Shown: positions 17,862 through 29,229, counted from the stretch's first letter. The stretch: DNA of 64,000 nt from Limnoglobus roseus (GCF_008254045.1 NZ_CP042425.1:6262001-6326000), one strand, 5' to 3'. Notes: a model not told the origin generated them from the sequence alone. Numbers and translations: made by a program.

Positions 17862-18291
17862 CGCCCGACGGCCGCCAAGTTGGACGGCCGCGCCGTGCAA
17901 TCGACGCCCGAGAGCGGCGGCCGGGCGGGGTACGATGGGGCGAAGAAGAACGGGTCCAAGGTGCACATCGCCGTGGACACGCCGGGCCACCTGCCGGCGT
18001 TGAAGGTGACGGCGGCCAACGAGCAGTGGCGGGCTCGGGTGGCGGACTTGACGGCCCGCCGGCAAAAGGTGACCGGCGGCACGGTCGAAGTCGTCTTCGC
18101 CGATCCGGGGTACACCTGGGACGACGCGGCCGGCCAAGAGGGGGGCTACGGCATCCGGCGGTGGGTCGGCGAGCGGAGCTTCGCCTGACTCGGTCGATTC
18201 CGGCGGCTGACCCGGGATTACGAGCGGCTGCCCGAGACGTTGGCCGGTTGGCACTGGCTCGCCTTCCTCACCTTGCTCCTCCCAGGTTAGG
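17862..18291 (+). pseudogene. Degraded IS5-family transposase remnant
   Basis: The C-terminal catalytic half of an IS5/IS1031-type DDE transposase is recognisable: LDGRAVQSTPESGGRAGYDG, KVHIAVDTPGHLPALKV, TAANEQWRA, FADPGYTWDDAA and RRWVGERSFA. A TGA (18186-18188) stands where the family has Trp after ERSFA, and the same frame then continues with LGRFRRLTRDYERLPETLAG to about 18291. About 25 residues between the second Asp and RRW are missing, and the N-terminal domain is absent. No terminal inverted repeats or target duplications were found. The frame then continues with an unidentified stretch (LHNWREGREGCFRGHRL) to 18386. It lies between the two copies of the receiver duplication. Confidence 0.85.
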
Positions 18292-18522
18292 ACTTCAAAT
18301 TGCATAACTGGCGCGAGGGCCGTGAGGGCTGCTTCCGCGGCCACCGGCTCATCGCCATGTTCGGGGTCGGCCCGCTGCTCGACTAGACCCGCTCGCTCCA
18401 TCGCGTCACAGACAGAAGCACCCAAATCTCGGCTGAGGCGTGGCGGATTTCAACTGGAATGAACTCCGGCCGGATGGTAAGCTTTCACCTTTGTGCGAAC
18501 TTCGCCCTCCGAGGACCAACTC

Positions 18523-19092
18523 GTGCGACCGATCCTTTTGGCCACCGTCTTCTTGACCGGCAACATTTTCTTCTCACAGGGAGGTGCGGCCGCCGACGAC
18601 AAGAAGAAGCCGGCCCCCACAGTGGCCGAAGTCAGCGTAGCCAACTGGGAACAGCCGAAGGAGTTGAAGAAGGGGAAGGACGCCATCTTCTGGGTGTGGT
18701 ACGAGAACGGCTTCTGGTACTTGCGGACCACGGGCGGGAAGGACGTGCATCGGTTCCAGGGGCTGATCACCGTCACCGGCGGGAAGCTCTCGAACCTGAA
18801 AGGTCTGGGCGGCGAGAAGAAGGGGAAACTCGCCGACCAGTACGTGTTCAACAAGGACCGGACGATGTTGGAGTTCGACTTCCGGACGGGCGGACAATGG
18901 GACGGCCTGAACTTCGCCGTAGACGAGAACGCCACGGCGATGAAGTTCGAATTGAAGGTCGATGGCGTGGCCCGGCCGGCACAAGTCAAGATCGGCAAGG
19001 ACGGCGAACACCCGGCGGAGGCCGACTTCATCACCCCCGCCCGCCCCGTCAACAAGACGCCGGCTGCCGCGACCGGCAAACCCAAGAAGTAA
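18523..19092 (+). CDS. Secreted hypothetical protein
   Basis: About 189 residues. Signal peptide (PILLATVFLTGNIFFSQGGA) then a Lys-rich mature protein with a beta-sandwich look (FWVWYENGFWYLRTTGG, HRFQGLITVTGGKLSNL, LEFDFRTGGQWDGLNF). It resembles the exported proteins of unknown function that are abundant in planctomycetes, but I cannot name a family. Start taken as GTG at 18523, with GAGGA 7 bases upstream and the signal peptide directly after; another GTG in frame lies at 18493. Confidence 0.72.
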   Translation: MRPILLATVFLTGNIFFSQGGAAADDKKKPAPTVAEVSVANWEQPKELKKGKDAIFWVWYENGFWYLRTTGGKDVHRFQGLITVTGGKLSNLKGLGGEKKGKLADQYVFNKDRTMLEFDFRTGGQWDGLNFAVDENATAMKFELKVDGVARPAQVKIGKDGEHPAEADFITPARPVNKTPAAATGKPKK

Positions 19093-19198
19093 CCCACCGT
19101 GCCCGTCATCGTCGCCATCCACTTTTTGCTGGCCGGCGTGGCCCTGCACGGGGCGCGCCGACGGAGAAACCCCCGTAGACCACATCGGATCGCGATCC

Positions 19199-19672
19199 AT
19201 GATCACTTCGCCGGATGTGCTGGTTCGTGACGCCACACTCTCGGACGTGCCAGCCATCGCGGCAATGGCGGGGGAGTTCGCCAGCTACATGCGCGACCTC
19301 GGGGATGCGACCGACCTCAAACTGAACGCCGCAGCCATTGAGCGGGACGGGTTCGGTCCCGAACCGGCCTTTCGCGGGGTCGTGGCCGAGTTGGCGGGCG
19401 AAGTCGTCGGCTACCTATTCCATCACGACGGGTACGACACGGACGCGGCCGTTCGACTCCTGGTTGTGGTCGACCTGTTCGTCACGGCATCGGTTCGCGG
19501 GCGGGGCGTTGGGTCTTCCTTGATGCGACGGGCCCGGGAAGTTGCGGCGGCCCGCAGCGCGCAGCAGATCGTGTGGACGGTCCACCGGCTGAACGCGAGG
19601 GCGCGAAAGTTCTACAAGACCCTCGGCGGTCGGTGCGTCGAGGAGATCGACCTGATGTACCTCCAGATCTGA
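19199..19672 (+). CDS. GNAT-family N-acetyltransferase
   Basis: 157 residues with the GNAT fold: N-terminal VRDATLSDVPAIAAMAGEF, strand 4 VRLLVVVDLFVTASVRG, acetyl-CoA pyrophosphate-binding loop RGRGVGSSLMRRA, and motif B WTVHRLNARARKFYKTLGG. The closing ERID/LMYL pattern (VEEIDLMYLQI) is typical of small-molecule acetyltransferases. ATG at 19199. The acceptor is unknown. It lies in the accessory region with no operon partner of related function. Confidence 0.9.
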   Translation: MITSPDVLVRDATLSDVPAIAAMAGEFASYMRDLGDATDLKLNAAAIERDGFGPEPAFRGVVAELAGEVVGYLFHHDGYDTDAAVRLLVVVDLFVTASVRGRGVGSSLMRRAREVAAARSAQQIVWTVHRLNARARKFYKTLGGRCVEEIDLMYLQI

Positions 19673-19712
19673 GGCCGCGCATGTGGGGAGTGATCGCACC
19701 GGAGGGCGGGCG

Positions 19713-20444
19713 ATGACGGAGGCGGAGTGGCTGGCGGCATCAAATCCTGCTCTACTGCTCGGATTCCTCCGCGGCTCTGAAGAATACCGTAAGTTCCGGT
19801 TGTTCGCCTGCGCGTGTGCGCGTCGGGTTGTACACCTCGTCCGGGACGAACGGGCGAAGGCGGCCCTCGGGTTCGCTGAGCAGTTGGCCGATCGGACGGG
19901 GGCGGCGCGGAGGGGGCGGCCGGCGATCCACAAGGCGGGCCTTGCGGCGTGTCAGTCGCTGTGGGGGCAGGACCAAGGGCGGTTCGACAGCGGTGAGCTA
20001 CTCGCCCACCTGGCGGAATCCAACGCGACGCACGCCGCCGTGAAGACCGCGGAAGCCGACGCCACGGTTGCGGCCGCGGCGTGTACCACGGCCAGTCTCG
20101 CCGCGGCGTACACCACCTGTCGCCCGCCCCGTTTTCCGACGCCTTTTCCACCCGATCGCGGAGACCGGATCGCGGATGAAGAGCGGACACAAGTCGTTCT
20201 CTTTCGCGACATCTTCGGCAGCCCGTTCCGTCCCGTGACGTTCTCCCCGTCGTGGCTCACCCCGACCGCCATCGGCCTCGCGGAAGCGATCTACGCCGAC
20301 CTCGCCTTCGACCGACTGCCGATCCTCGCCGACGCGCTGCAAGACGCCGGGTGCGAGGACATCGACATCCTCGCCCACTGCCGGGGCGACTGGCCGCACG
20401 CACGCGGGTGCTGGGTCGTTGATGGAGTGTTGGGCAAACGGTGA
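19713..20444 (+). CDS. Gemmata-type repeated-family protein (MTEAEW family)
   Basis: 243 residues. It opens with MTEAEWLAASNPALLLGFLR and continues with a Cys-rich helix (RLFACACARRVVHLV), an Ala-rich helical middle and the conserved end blocks RDIFGSPFRPVTFSPSWLTP, AIYADLAFDRLPILADALQD and HARGCWVVDGVLGK. From general knowledge this layout recurs many times in Gemmata-like genomes, where copies are often called SMI1/KNR4-like or TIGR02996-linked; the function is unknown. ATG at 19713 with GGAGGG upstream is preferred over the frame start at 19683. Many such proteins occur in variable regions, as here. Confidence 0.75.
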   Translation: MTEAEWLAASNPALLLGFLRGSEEYRKFRLFACACARRVVHLVRDERAKAALGFAEQLADRTGAARRGRPAIHKAGLAACQSLWGQDQGRFDSGELLAHLAESNATHAAVKTAEADATVAAAACTTASLAAAYTTCRPPRFPTPFPPDRGDRIADEERTQVVLFRDIFGSPFRPVTFSPSWLTPTAIGLAEAIYADLAFDRLPILADALQDAGCEDIDILAHCRGDWPHARGCWVVDGVLGKR

Positions 20445-20573
20445 CGGCGAAGCGTCAAGCGGACAGCCGCAACTTCACCACGCTTTCGGACACCCGACCG
20501 GCCCGGAGTGCCGTAGAATGACCTTCACCTCGCCCGGCAGCATCCTCCCGCCTCGCCCCGCGACCTCTCCCCC

Positions 20574-20990
20574 ATGACCGACTCCACCGACGCACCCCTT
20601 TCCGTTCTCGTCGTCGATGACAACGCCGACGCGGCCGACAGTTTGGCCCAGATCATCTCCCTCCACGGGCACACGCCCCGAATCGCCCGTACCGGCCGGG
20701 ATGCCCTCCGCCTTGCCGCCGAGCGGCCGCCCGATGTGGCCATCCTCGACCTCCTCCTACCCGACCTCGACGGATGGGCGGTAGCCCAGCACCTCAACGC
20801 CGGGGGCCGCCCGCCGGTCCTCGCTGCCGTCACCGGGTGCGACGACCGAGCGGGCCGGAATCTCTCAACCGGCGCGGGCATCCGGTTCCACTTCGTCAAG
20901 CCGGTCGACCCTGGCGTGATCCTCGACCTGCTCAACTGGGCCGTCCGGACGAAGCGATCGGCCGGCCTCGGGGGAACGCCTCCGGAATGA
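20574..20990 (+). CDS. Stand-alone receiver-domain response regulator (parent of the truncated copy)
   Basis: 138 residues, CheY-like: acidic pair VVDDNADAAD (residues 14-16), phospho-acceptor Asp59 in AILDLLLPDLDG, Thr87 (AAVTGCD), Lys109 (HFVKPVD). No output domain. The ATG at 20574 follows CCTCTCCCCC with no clear ribosome binding site. The protein differs from the duplicated receiver downstream (21317), so two receiver types lie side by side, as they once did near 16.7-17.4 kb. No histidine kinase is adjacent. Confidence 0.85.
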   Translation: MTDSTDAPLSVLVVDDNADAADSLAQIISLHGHTPRIARTGRDALRLAAERPPDVAILDLLLPDLDGWAVAQHLNAGGRPPVLAAVTGCDDRAGRNLSTGAGIRFHFVKPVDPGVILDLLNWAVRTKRSAGLGGTPPE

Positions 20991-21304
20991 TCCCCCGGCC
21001 GCTGTCACCTTTCCCTCGCCGATGCCGATTGTCCGTGCAGACAATCCCTCCCCACACGGCCTCCGCTCCTCGGGGCCGTTACAAGGACTGCCGCCGCGTT
21101 CGATCGCCGCACCGTTTGGTCCCCAGCACTGGCCCCCGTTCGACTGGGCCGGCGGCGTACCTATCGCGCTACCGGGCGCAGTTCGTGAACGTTGCCGACC
21201 TGGGGGACGTGCGGCGGTGGAGGCGGTAAAGGCGGCGAAATCGCTCATCGTTCTCGGCCGGGAATCCGCCTACAATGGCGTCCGCCCCACCAGTCCCGTC
21301 CACA

Positions 21305-21729
21305 CGGAGGCGATCCATGGTCGCGGTAGCCACACGGTCGACGGCCCGAGTGCTGTGCGTGGACGACCACCGGGACGCGGCGGACAGTCTCGCGGCCCTG
21401 TTGACGGCGCTCGGGTACGACGCCCGGGCGTGCTACGACGGGCCGACCGCCCTGCGGGTGGCCGCCGAGTTCGAGCCGGACGTGTGCCTGCTCGACCTGA
21501 ACATGCCGGGCATGGACGGGGATGAATTAGCCCGCCGACTGCGGGCCGACGCCGGGGACGCGCCGATGATCCTCGTGGCCATCACCGGGCGGGGCGACGC
21601 CGAGTCGCGGCTGCGGATCGAGGCGGCCGGGTTCCACCAGCACCTCGTCAAGCCCGCGGCGGTGGAACAGATCGTGGGCGCGATGAACAAGCCGGGGACG
21701 TGACGCCATGGACCGCGGCCCACTCAGCA
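21305..21729 (+). repeat. 425-bp duplication, copy 2
   Basis: Reads as identical to 16974-17398. See the copy 1 entry; the similar but diverged flank reaches left to about 21158. Confidence 0.9.
21317..21703 (+). CDS. Stand-alone receiver-domain response regulator (copy 2)
   Basis: 128-residue CheY-like protein, the same at protein and DNA level as the gene at 16986-17372: Asp60, Thr90 and Lys112 kept. ATG at 21317 with GGAGG 6 bases before. The upstream flank with TACAAT is kept, so both copies could be expressed. Lies 326 bases after the distinct receiver at 20574. Confidence 0.88.
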   Translation: MVAVATRSTARVLCVDDHRDAADSLAALLTALGYDARACYDGPTALRVAAEFEPDVCLLDLNMPGMDGDELARRLRADAGDAPMILVAITGRGDAESRLRIEAAGFHQHLVKPAAVEQIVGAMNKPGT

Positions 21730-21857
21730 TCGCGCCGGCCCAGCAGAACTCTCCACCCACGGCTTGACCCACGGCCGTCCGCCGGGTCCAATGTCGTGCC
21801 GGTATTATCGTGCGCCGGCGCTCACTAAGACTTTGTTCGGCGGCAGAGAGGCGTTCG

Positions 21858-22628
21858 ATGCTCGGCTGGCTGTTCTCGCCATCGTGCCCATGCGATTCCG
21901 CTGCGAAAGCGTGGATTGAGGAGAGGCTGGAGTGGCTGGCCGGCGAGTTCGACGACAGCGCGTTCTCCGGTAGGCCGGTCGTGCTGCCCACGCCCGAGTT
22001 CTTCCCGGACGCATACGACGGTTCCAAGAAGACCGTCCGGAGACTCCTCGACCGCGTTTGCGAGTACATGGACGTAGTGCCCGACCTCATCACGTTGAAA
22101 TTCGTGGCCGACGCCGGCAAAATTTGGCTCGAAAATGAAGCCGGACACTACCTGCCCGGAGCGGCCGGCACTTATGAAGAGAGCGAGCGTAAGTTCATCA
22201 TCCGCATCGACAAGTCCGGGCTCGATGACCCGATGGGTCTAGTCGGCACCATTGCCCACGAGTTGGCCCACGTCCGGCTTCTGGGCGAGAGCCGGATCAT
22301 GCGAGAGGTGTTCGACAACGAGGTGCTGACCGACCTCGCCGTCGTCCACTTTGGGCTCGGCATCTTCTTGGCCAACACGCCCCGGAACTGGGATAGCCAG
22401 TACACCAAGTGGCCGGACACGGACTTGCTCAAGCCTGAGTATCTGACGCCGCCAATGTTCGGCTGGGCACTCGCACACTTGGCTTGGTTCCGCGGGGAGG
22501 AGCAGCCCGAGTGGGCGCGACATTTAAACGGTAACGCTCGGGCCAATCTCAAACAGGGTCTACGCTACCTGTTGACAACGAGAGACTCGTGGTACAGGCC
22601 GCCGAGTCTGCGGCGGGGCAGCAGGTAA
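21858..22628 (+). CDS. HELAH zinc-metallopeptidase-like protein
   Basis: 256 residues, no signal peptide. The core is GLVGTIAHELAHVRLLGE (HExxH about residues 133-137) followed by DNEVLTDLAVVHFGLGIFLA, where Glu/Asp residues on the next helix could complete a gluzincin-type zinc site. The N-terminal 60 residues include FSPSCPCDSAAKAWIEERL, and the C-terminal third is Trp-rich (WDSQYTKWPDTD, MFGWALAHLAWFRGEEQP). No named family is recognised. ATG at 21858 with GAGAGGCG before it is chosen over the upstream frame start. Downstream is intergenic, then genes on the other strand. Confidence 0.75.
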   Translation: MLGWLFSPSCPCDSAAKAWIEERLEWLAGEFDDSAFSGRPVVLPTPEFFPDAYDGSKKTVRRLLDRVCEYMDVVPDLITLKFVADAGKIWLENEAGHYLPGAAGTYEESERKFIIRIDKSGLDDPMGLVGTIAHELAHVRLLGESRIMREVFDNEVLTDLAVVHFGLGIFLANTPRNWDSQYTKWPDTDLLKPEYLTPPMFGWALAHLAWFRGEEQPEWARHLNGNARANLKQGLRYLLTTRDSWYRPPSLRRGSR

Positions 22629-22783
22629 GACGCTGCACCGGTTCGCCGGCCGGGTCGCCCGTTGACCCCTTGTTCGGCCAGACAGGGGGCCGCTTGCCCA
22701 CGTCCGTGTCGAAGGCTGGAATGAGGGCAGCAGCGTGTCGCCCCCGTGGTGGTTGCCGCATGACACCGCAGTAGTGGAACCGG

Positions 22784-23701
22784 TTAGCCCTGTTCCTTGG
22801 CGATGGCGAGGAACCGCACGGCTTGTTGGATCAGGGGCACCGCCTTCCGGAAGTCGTTCGCCTTGGCGGCGGCCATCGACTCGCCCAGCCGGGCCTTTGC
22901 CCGCGTGCCGTCGTCGTTGCCCAGTTCGTCGGCCGCGTTCAGTTCGGCCCCCCACTGCTTGAGCAACTCGGCGTACTTGCCCTGCGCTTGACTCGCCTCA
23001 AACGTCATGCCCTGCTGGGCCTTCGTCCGCTCGGCGTGGTAGGCGTTGAGTTCCTTCTCCAGCCGATCGACGAGCGGGACCGCGTCCTCGACCCGGCCGC
23101 CCTGCACGAGCTTCCGGGCTGCCTCCAGTCGGTCCTGCCAGTCGGGGACCGGTTTGCTGTTGCCCGCCCGCCGCAGCAAGGCGCTCATCCGATCCGGGAC
23201 AGTCGGGGCCGCGCCGACGGCCGCTGGGGCCGCTGCGGCCTCGATCTCTGCCCGCACGGCGTCCGACTTGTCCACCGGCGGGGGGACGGACGGCGGCTTC
23301 GGAGGCTCGGGGGCGGCCACCTTGCCGTCGGAGAACTTGTTGGCCCGAGTCCGTTCGGCAGGGTAGGGGTGGCGGAACAGGGCGTACCGGTCGGCCGCCG
23401 CCCGGACGACCGCTTGCATGACGCCGAGGGCCTTCATCGAGATCGTCTTGCCGTCCGCGATGACGAAGACGGAGTCCTTGTCCTGGGGCAAGAACCCGGC
23501 CCAACAGATGCCTTCGACGAAGTCCTTGCACTCGACGAGAGCGGCGGCGACATCCGCCTTCGTCGGTTTGCTGGTGCCGATGACCAGCTCGCCCTTTTCC
23601 GCCCCCTTCTTCCGCTTCCCCTCTGCGAAGGCGAAGTAGAATAACTTGTTACCGCCGCTGGATGCAACCTTGCCCATCGCCGTCTTGAGATCGTCCGGCA
23701 T
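22784..23701 (-). CDS. Hypothetical cytosolic protein, two-part with Pro-rich linker
   Basis: 305 residues. An N-terminal alpha/beta part (residues 1-110: KLFYFAFAEGKRKKG, GELVIGTSKPTKADVAAAL, VFVIADGKTISMKALGVM) is joined by a Pro/Ala-rich linker (APEPPKPPSVPPPVD) to a C-terminal helical, coiled-coil-like part (DRLEAARKLVQGGRVEDAV, VPLVDRLEKELNAYHAER). No known family is recognised. The ATG at 23701 has GGAGGG about 6 bases upstream; the open frame continues 74 residues further up with low-quality sequence. No operon partner is clear. Confidence 0.75.
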   Translation of the reverse strand: MPDDLKTAMGKVASSGGNKLFYFAFAEGKRKKGAEKGELVIGTSKPTKADVAAALVECKDFVEGICWAGFLPQDKDSVFVIADGKTISMKALGVMQAVVRAAADRYALFRHPYPAERTRANKFSDGKVAAPEPPKPPSVPPPVDKSDAVRAEIEAAAAPAAVGAAPTVPDRMSALLRRAGNSKPVPDWQDRLEAARKLVQGGRVEDAVPLVDRLEKELNAYHAERTKAQQGMTFEASQAQGKYAELLKQWGAELNAADELGNDDGTRAKARLGESMAAAKANDFRKAVPLIQQAVRFLAIAKEQG

Positions 23702-23813
23702 GTCGGACCCTCCAGGTGCGTGCGCAGCGGCCCGGGCGGGCGAAACGTCTCGCGGCCGACGGCACGCGGCGGTTATCATAGTCGGCACGACCGGCCATTC
23801 CACCGCGGCCGTG

Positions 23814-24101
23814 TCAGCGGTTCGCGCGGCGCGATACGCGAGGAGGGTACCGGTGTGGCCGACGTGACGGGTTTCCCGTTCCCGCGGTGACCGGGTCCGG
23901 CTTGTCATACCACCCCGCCGCACGGCGGGCTTCTTCGATCTCTTGCACTTCTGCCATCATCTCGTCAAGGTGATCGCTTTCAGCCATCGCGGCGGCGAGT
24001 TGCCGGGCCGCGGTTCTGTTCTCGGCCCACGACCACGCCCCGCCGACGGTCGTCGCGACGGCGAGCACGGCACACAGGGCGGCGGGAGTTCGGAATCGCA
24101 T
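23814..24101 (-). CDS. Small exported or membrane-anchored hypothetical protein
   Basis: 95 residues: an N-terminal hydrophobic segment (TPAALCAVLAVATTVGGAW), a charged helix (AAAMAESDHLDEMMAEVQEI) and a basic Pro/Arg-rich tail. ATG at 24101 with GGAGAG about 7 bases before. No family recognised. Confidence 0.55.
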   Translation of the reverse strand: MRFRTPAALCAVLAVATTVGGAWSWAENRTAARQLAAAMAESDHLDEMMAEVQEIEEARRAAGWYDKPDPVTAGTGNPSRRPHRYPPRVSRRANR

Positions 24102-24487
24102 GGCCAAGACTCTCCGGCAACGGGCGGCGGCAGGGACGTTCCCACGGTAAACGGGAACGACCCACGGGCGAAGACCGTTGCGGAATCCGCCGGCCAAGTC
24201 CTCACTCCGCTTTCATCTTGCCCCTTGCCCGCCGCCACAAGCCGCCGGCCTGGCCGGAGAGCAGGCCCCGGATGCGGTCCCGTGGACATCGCGGATGTCG
24301 TGGCGCCTGGCGGGCGGTGGTGATGTCACCCGCGGCGGGAATTCGGGCGGGGCAGGGGCGCCATCAGTTCGTGAAACCGGCGATCGGCTTCCTTCCTAAT
24401 CCTGCCCGAGGTTGTGCCGCCGAGCGGCGATGATGACAAAGTCGGCGTTGCGATCCCGACGGAACCACGACTTGGGGCACGTATGAA
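24102..24487. other. Intergenic stretch without a supported gene
   Basis: Between the small exported protein and the thiC terminator. Short frames on both strands look like noise; no repeat or RNA gene was recognised. Confidence 0.45.
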
Positions 24488-24535
24488 AACATCCTCCGAC
24501 GAGTGGGGTGAAGTCCACGGTCGTCGAAGGATGTT
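24488..24535 (-). terminator. Hairpin terminator downstream of thiC
   Basis: 15-bp arms (24488-24502 and 24521-24535) with one non-Watson-Crick pair; the 18-base loop can itself pair GTGG/CCAC. Read on the minus strand the stem ends in GATGTTTTC, a short T-run. 32 bases after the thiC stop. Confidence 0.6.
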
Positions 24536-24567
24536 ATGCCGTATCGAGGTTCTCTCGGCGGCAAGGG

Positions 24568-26634
<2,067 letters not shown>

Positions 26635-29070
26635 CTACTTCGCGGCGGCGAAGAGTTTATTCAGTTCTTCGTCCTTCAGGTCGTCGGCCCCGTCCTTCGG
26701 GTCGATGACGAGCGCCTCGTTGCTCGGCGTGACCCAGACGATGTGGTTGCCGAGTTGATAGACGTCCTTCAGCTGGGGCTGCTTTTCCAACAAGCGGAAG
26801 TACGCAGCCCCTTGTGCCTTGATGGCGACCAGCTTCATCTTCGCGTCGTACTTCTCGTCGATCCAGACGCCGCCGACCTCGACACAGTTTCGGCCGTAGG
26901 CGGCCCGGGTGGCCGTCTGGCTAAGCCGCGACTGATTGCGGAGCGCGTCGGAGGCGAGAGCCAAGTCTACGCCCTGGGAGCCGACCTGATTCGCCCGGAG
27001 GTTACCCTTGTAGTTGCGGTCCGCTTCCGTCAGGACCGACTGATCCTTCTTCGCCTTCTCCAGCGCGTCCGCGTATGCCCCCTTGCGATCCTCCGGTTTG
27101 AGATCCTTGAGCCGTTCGTCGATTTGGCGATTCTGCACGCCGCCGCGACCGCCCGCGATCCCGTCCTTGCCGCCGGACTTGGTCGCGTCACCCGCCGCCT
27201 GCTTCGCCACCTCGGCGGTCTTGGCTTCCGCCGCCGCCGGGCCGCCGACACCGGGCGCGCTGGGCAGCAGTCCACCGAACACGGGACCGTTGGTGGGCAT
27301 CATGGAGCGCGACCGGCCGAGAGTCGCCACCGGCATCGGGCCGTCCGGCACGACGAGGTAACTCGTGTACGGCGTCGCGATACCGTACTTCTTCGCGAGT
27401 TGCGTCACCTCATCGACGAGTTCCTTCTTCTCACCGTTGGCCCGAATCTGGTCGAGGATGTACCCGACCTTCCGGCGCGCCCAGAGGTGTTCGACGAACT
27501 CCTTGTCATCGCTCGTGCGCGTGCCGGGAAAGGTGAACTCTTCGACCAACTCCTTACTCTCGCGGCCGATCATTCCGCTGAGCCGGACGGTGGCCGGACC
27601 GCTGCCGGAGAACCGGCCGATGACGACGAGTTGGCTACCGTGGAACAGGTCGGGCAACTGAACGGGGTAGACTTCGTGCAGGCGGACCCCGCTCGCCGAG
27701 AGTTTGACGTTCGTCATCACCGGGTGGCTGATCTTCGCGTAGAGGCTGCTGACTTTCGCCTCGATGTCCTCGGAGGGACGGACGTATGTGCTGACGCCGC
27801 GAGTCGCGTCGGCGAGTTGGTCGAGCATCGCGGCGTTCACGTCGTCGCCGACGCCGAAGGTGAAGATGCGCGTCTCCGCGCCGACCTTGGCCCCGACGGC
27901 CTTCACGATCTTGTCCGGGTTCGTCTCGTCCACGGTCGGCAGGCCGTCTGTGAAGAAGACGATGTTGAACGACCGGCCCGGCTCGCCCTTCGATCGCAGC
28001 GACAGCGCGGTTTCGAGAGCGGGCAATATGGCAGTGCCGCCGCTCTGGCGGAGGTCATCGACCCACTTCTCGGCCCGCTCGAGTTGCTCTTTCGAGGCGG
28101 ATTGCAGGCGGTCGTCGAACGTACTAACCGTGGTGGCGAAACTGACGAGCGCGAATCGGTCGTCCGGCTTGAGGTTGCCCAGACAGTGCTTGAGGGCTTT
28201 CTTCGCCTGGGCCATCTTCAGGTCGGACATGCTGCCCGACTTGTCCAGCACCATCACCAAGTCGCGGGGCACGCGCTGAATCTTGCTCGCCTCCGTCGAG
28301 GGAGAAATCAGAAACATGAAGTACCCGTCCTCGCTCGAAATTGGCCGGTAGAGCAGGGGGGTGATGCCGATGGGCTGGGCGCTCGTAGCGTAGAAGAGTT
28401 GGAAGTCCTTGTCGAGCAGGGCTTGGTTCTTCTCGAAATCGACGACCACCTCGCGGTCAGAGTTGCGGTTGAGGGCGATCGCGTGCGTCGGGCTGTAAAC
28501 GGACTGGATCGGCGATTGCGACTTCAACGTCACGCGGACGAACACCTCGTCGAGCGTGCGGTTGGCCCGGCCGTCGGTCTTCATCGGGTAGATGTACTCG
28601 ACCACGCCGGCGTCTTTCGGGGCGACGTGCGTGAACCGGAGTTTCACCTTCTGAGTGCTGTTAGCCGGGATCGGGAAGACGCGCATCCGCAGGAGGTCGT
28701 TGCCGACGTATTCGAGGATGCCGGGGTCGCGCGTCCGGCGGACGATCTCGGTGTAAATCTGATTCGCCTTCTTCGCGTCGAGCAGTTCGCCGGCGGTTTC
28801 CTTGCCGTCGATCCACATCGTGAACTTGTTGATGCTCGCCCCCTTCGGCACCGGGAAGACGTAGGTCGCCTCCACCGGCCGGCTCGTGTGGTTGCGGAAC
28901 AACTGCTCGACCGTGGTGGCGGCCACCTGTTCGTCGATGGTCGCGTCGACCTTGTGGCTGACCATCGAGAGCGGCGGCACGGACGTGTCGTCGGGGAGGA
29001 GCAACCCGTGGGCCTGGGCGAATTGGCTCCAGGCGAGCAGGGCTAACGCGGTGAGGATTCGGGTACGCAT
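26635..29070 (-). CDS. Secreted VIT and von Willebrand factor A domain protein
   Basis: 811 residues with signal peptide (LTALALLAWSQFAQAHG). N-terminal VIT domain (about 25-160: VDATIDEQVAATTVEQLFRN, ATYVFPVPKGASINKFTMWI), then a VWA domain (about 265-440) with an intact MIDAS DKSGSM and the later TDGLPTVDE element, a beta-sandwich region, an Ala/Gly-rich low-complexity linker (about 590-640) and a C-terminal helical part. It resembles inter-alpha-trypsin-inhibitor heavy-chain-like proteins, which are common in planctomycetes. Probable metal-dependent adhesion or surface protein; partner unknown. ATG at 29070 with GAGGCGG before it. Confidence 0.92.
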   Translation of the reverse strand: MRTRILTALALLAWSQFAQAHGLLLPDDTSVPPLSMVSHKVDATIDEQVAATTVEQLFRNHTSRPVEATYVFPVPKGASINKFTMWIDGKETAGELLDAKKANQIYTEIVRRTRDPGILEYVGNDLLRMRVFPIPANSTQKVKLRFTHVAPKDAGVVEYIYPMKTDGRANRTLDEVFVRVTLKSQSPIQSVYSPTHAIALNRNSDREVVVDFEKNQALLDKDFQLFYATSAQPIGITPLLYRPISSEDGYFMFLISPSTEASKIQRVPRDLVMVLDKSGSMSDLKMAQAKKALKHCLGNLKPDDRFALVSFATTVSTFDDRLQSASKEQLERAEKWVDDLRQSGGTAILPALETALSLRSKGEPGRSFNIVFFTDGLPTVDETNPDKIVKAVGAKVGAETRIFTFGVGDDVNAAMLDQLADATRGVSTYVRPSEDIEAKVSSLYAKISHPVMTNVKLSASGVRLHEVYPVQLPDLFHGSQLVVIGRFSGSGPATVRLSGMIGRESKELVEEFTFPGTRTSDDKEFVEHLWARRKVGYILDQIRANGEKKELVDEVTQLAKKYGIATPYTSYLVVPDGPMPVATLGRSRSMMPTNGPVFGGLLPSAPGVGGPAAAEAKTAEVAKQAAGDATKSGGKDGIAGGRGGVQNRQIDERLKDLKPEDRKGAYADALEKAKKDQSVLTEADRNYKGNLRANQVGSQGVDLALASDALRNQSRLSQTATRAAYGRNCVEVGGVWIDEKYDAKMKLVAIKAQGAAYFRLLEKQPQLKDVYQLGNHIVWVTPSNEALVIDPKDGADDLKDEELNKLFAAAK

Positions 29071-29229
29071 GACCGCCTCGCACGAACGGGGAAGGGAAGG
29101 GGAGTCGTCCCCACCCCAATCTTAACGCGAGAGGCGGCCGGCCGACGACGGCCATTCGACGGGCCGTTACGGCGGGGTTACAGACGGACGGGCCGCCCCG
29201 TAGATTAGCCTGACCTTCGAGGTGGAACC

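Noticed and set aside
17532-18188. Intact 218-residue transposase gene
   Set aside because: The N-terminal part has no transposase similarity, a catalytic segment is missing and a stop replaces a conserved Trp, so it is called a remnant.
19100-19230. 40-residue GTG frame with a hydrophobic start before the GNAT gene
   Set aside because: No ribosome binding site, overlaps the GNAT start and has a low-quality tail; possibly a remnant but not supported.
21027-21046. GATTGTC/GACAATC inverted repeat after the receiver gene at 20574
   Set aside because: Only 7 bp and no T-run; too weak to call a terminator or operator.
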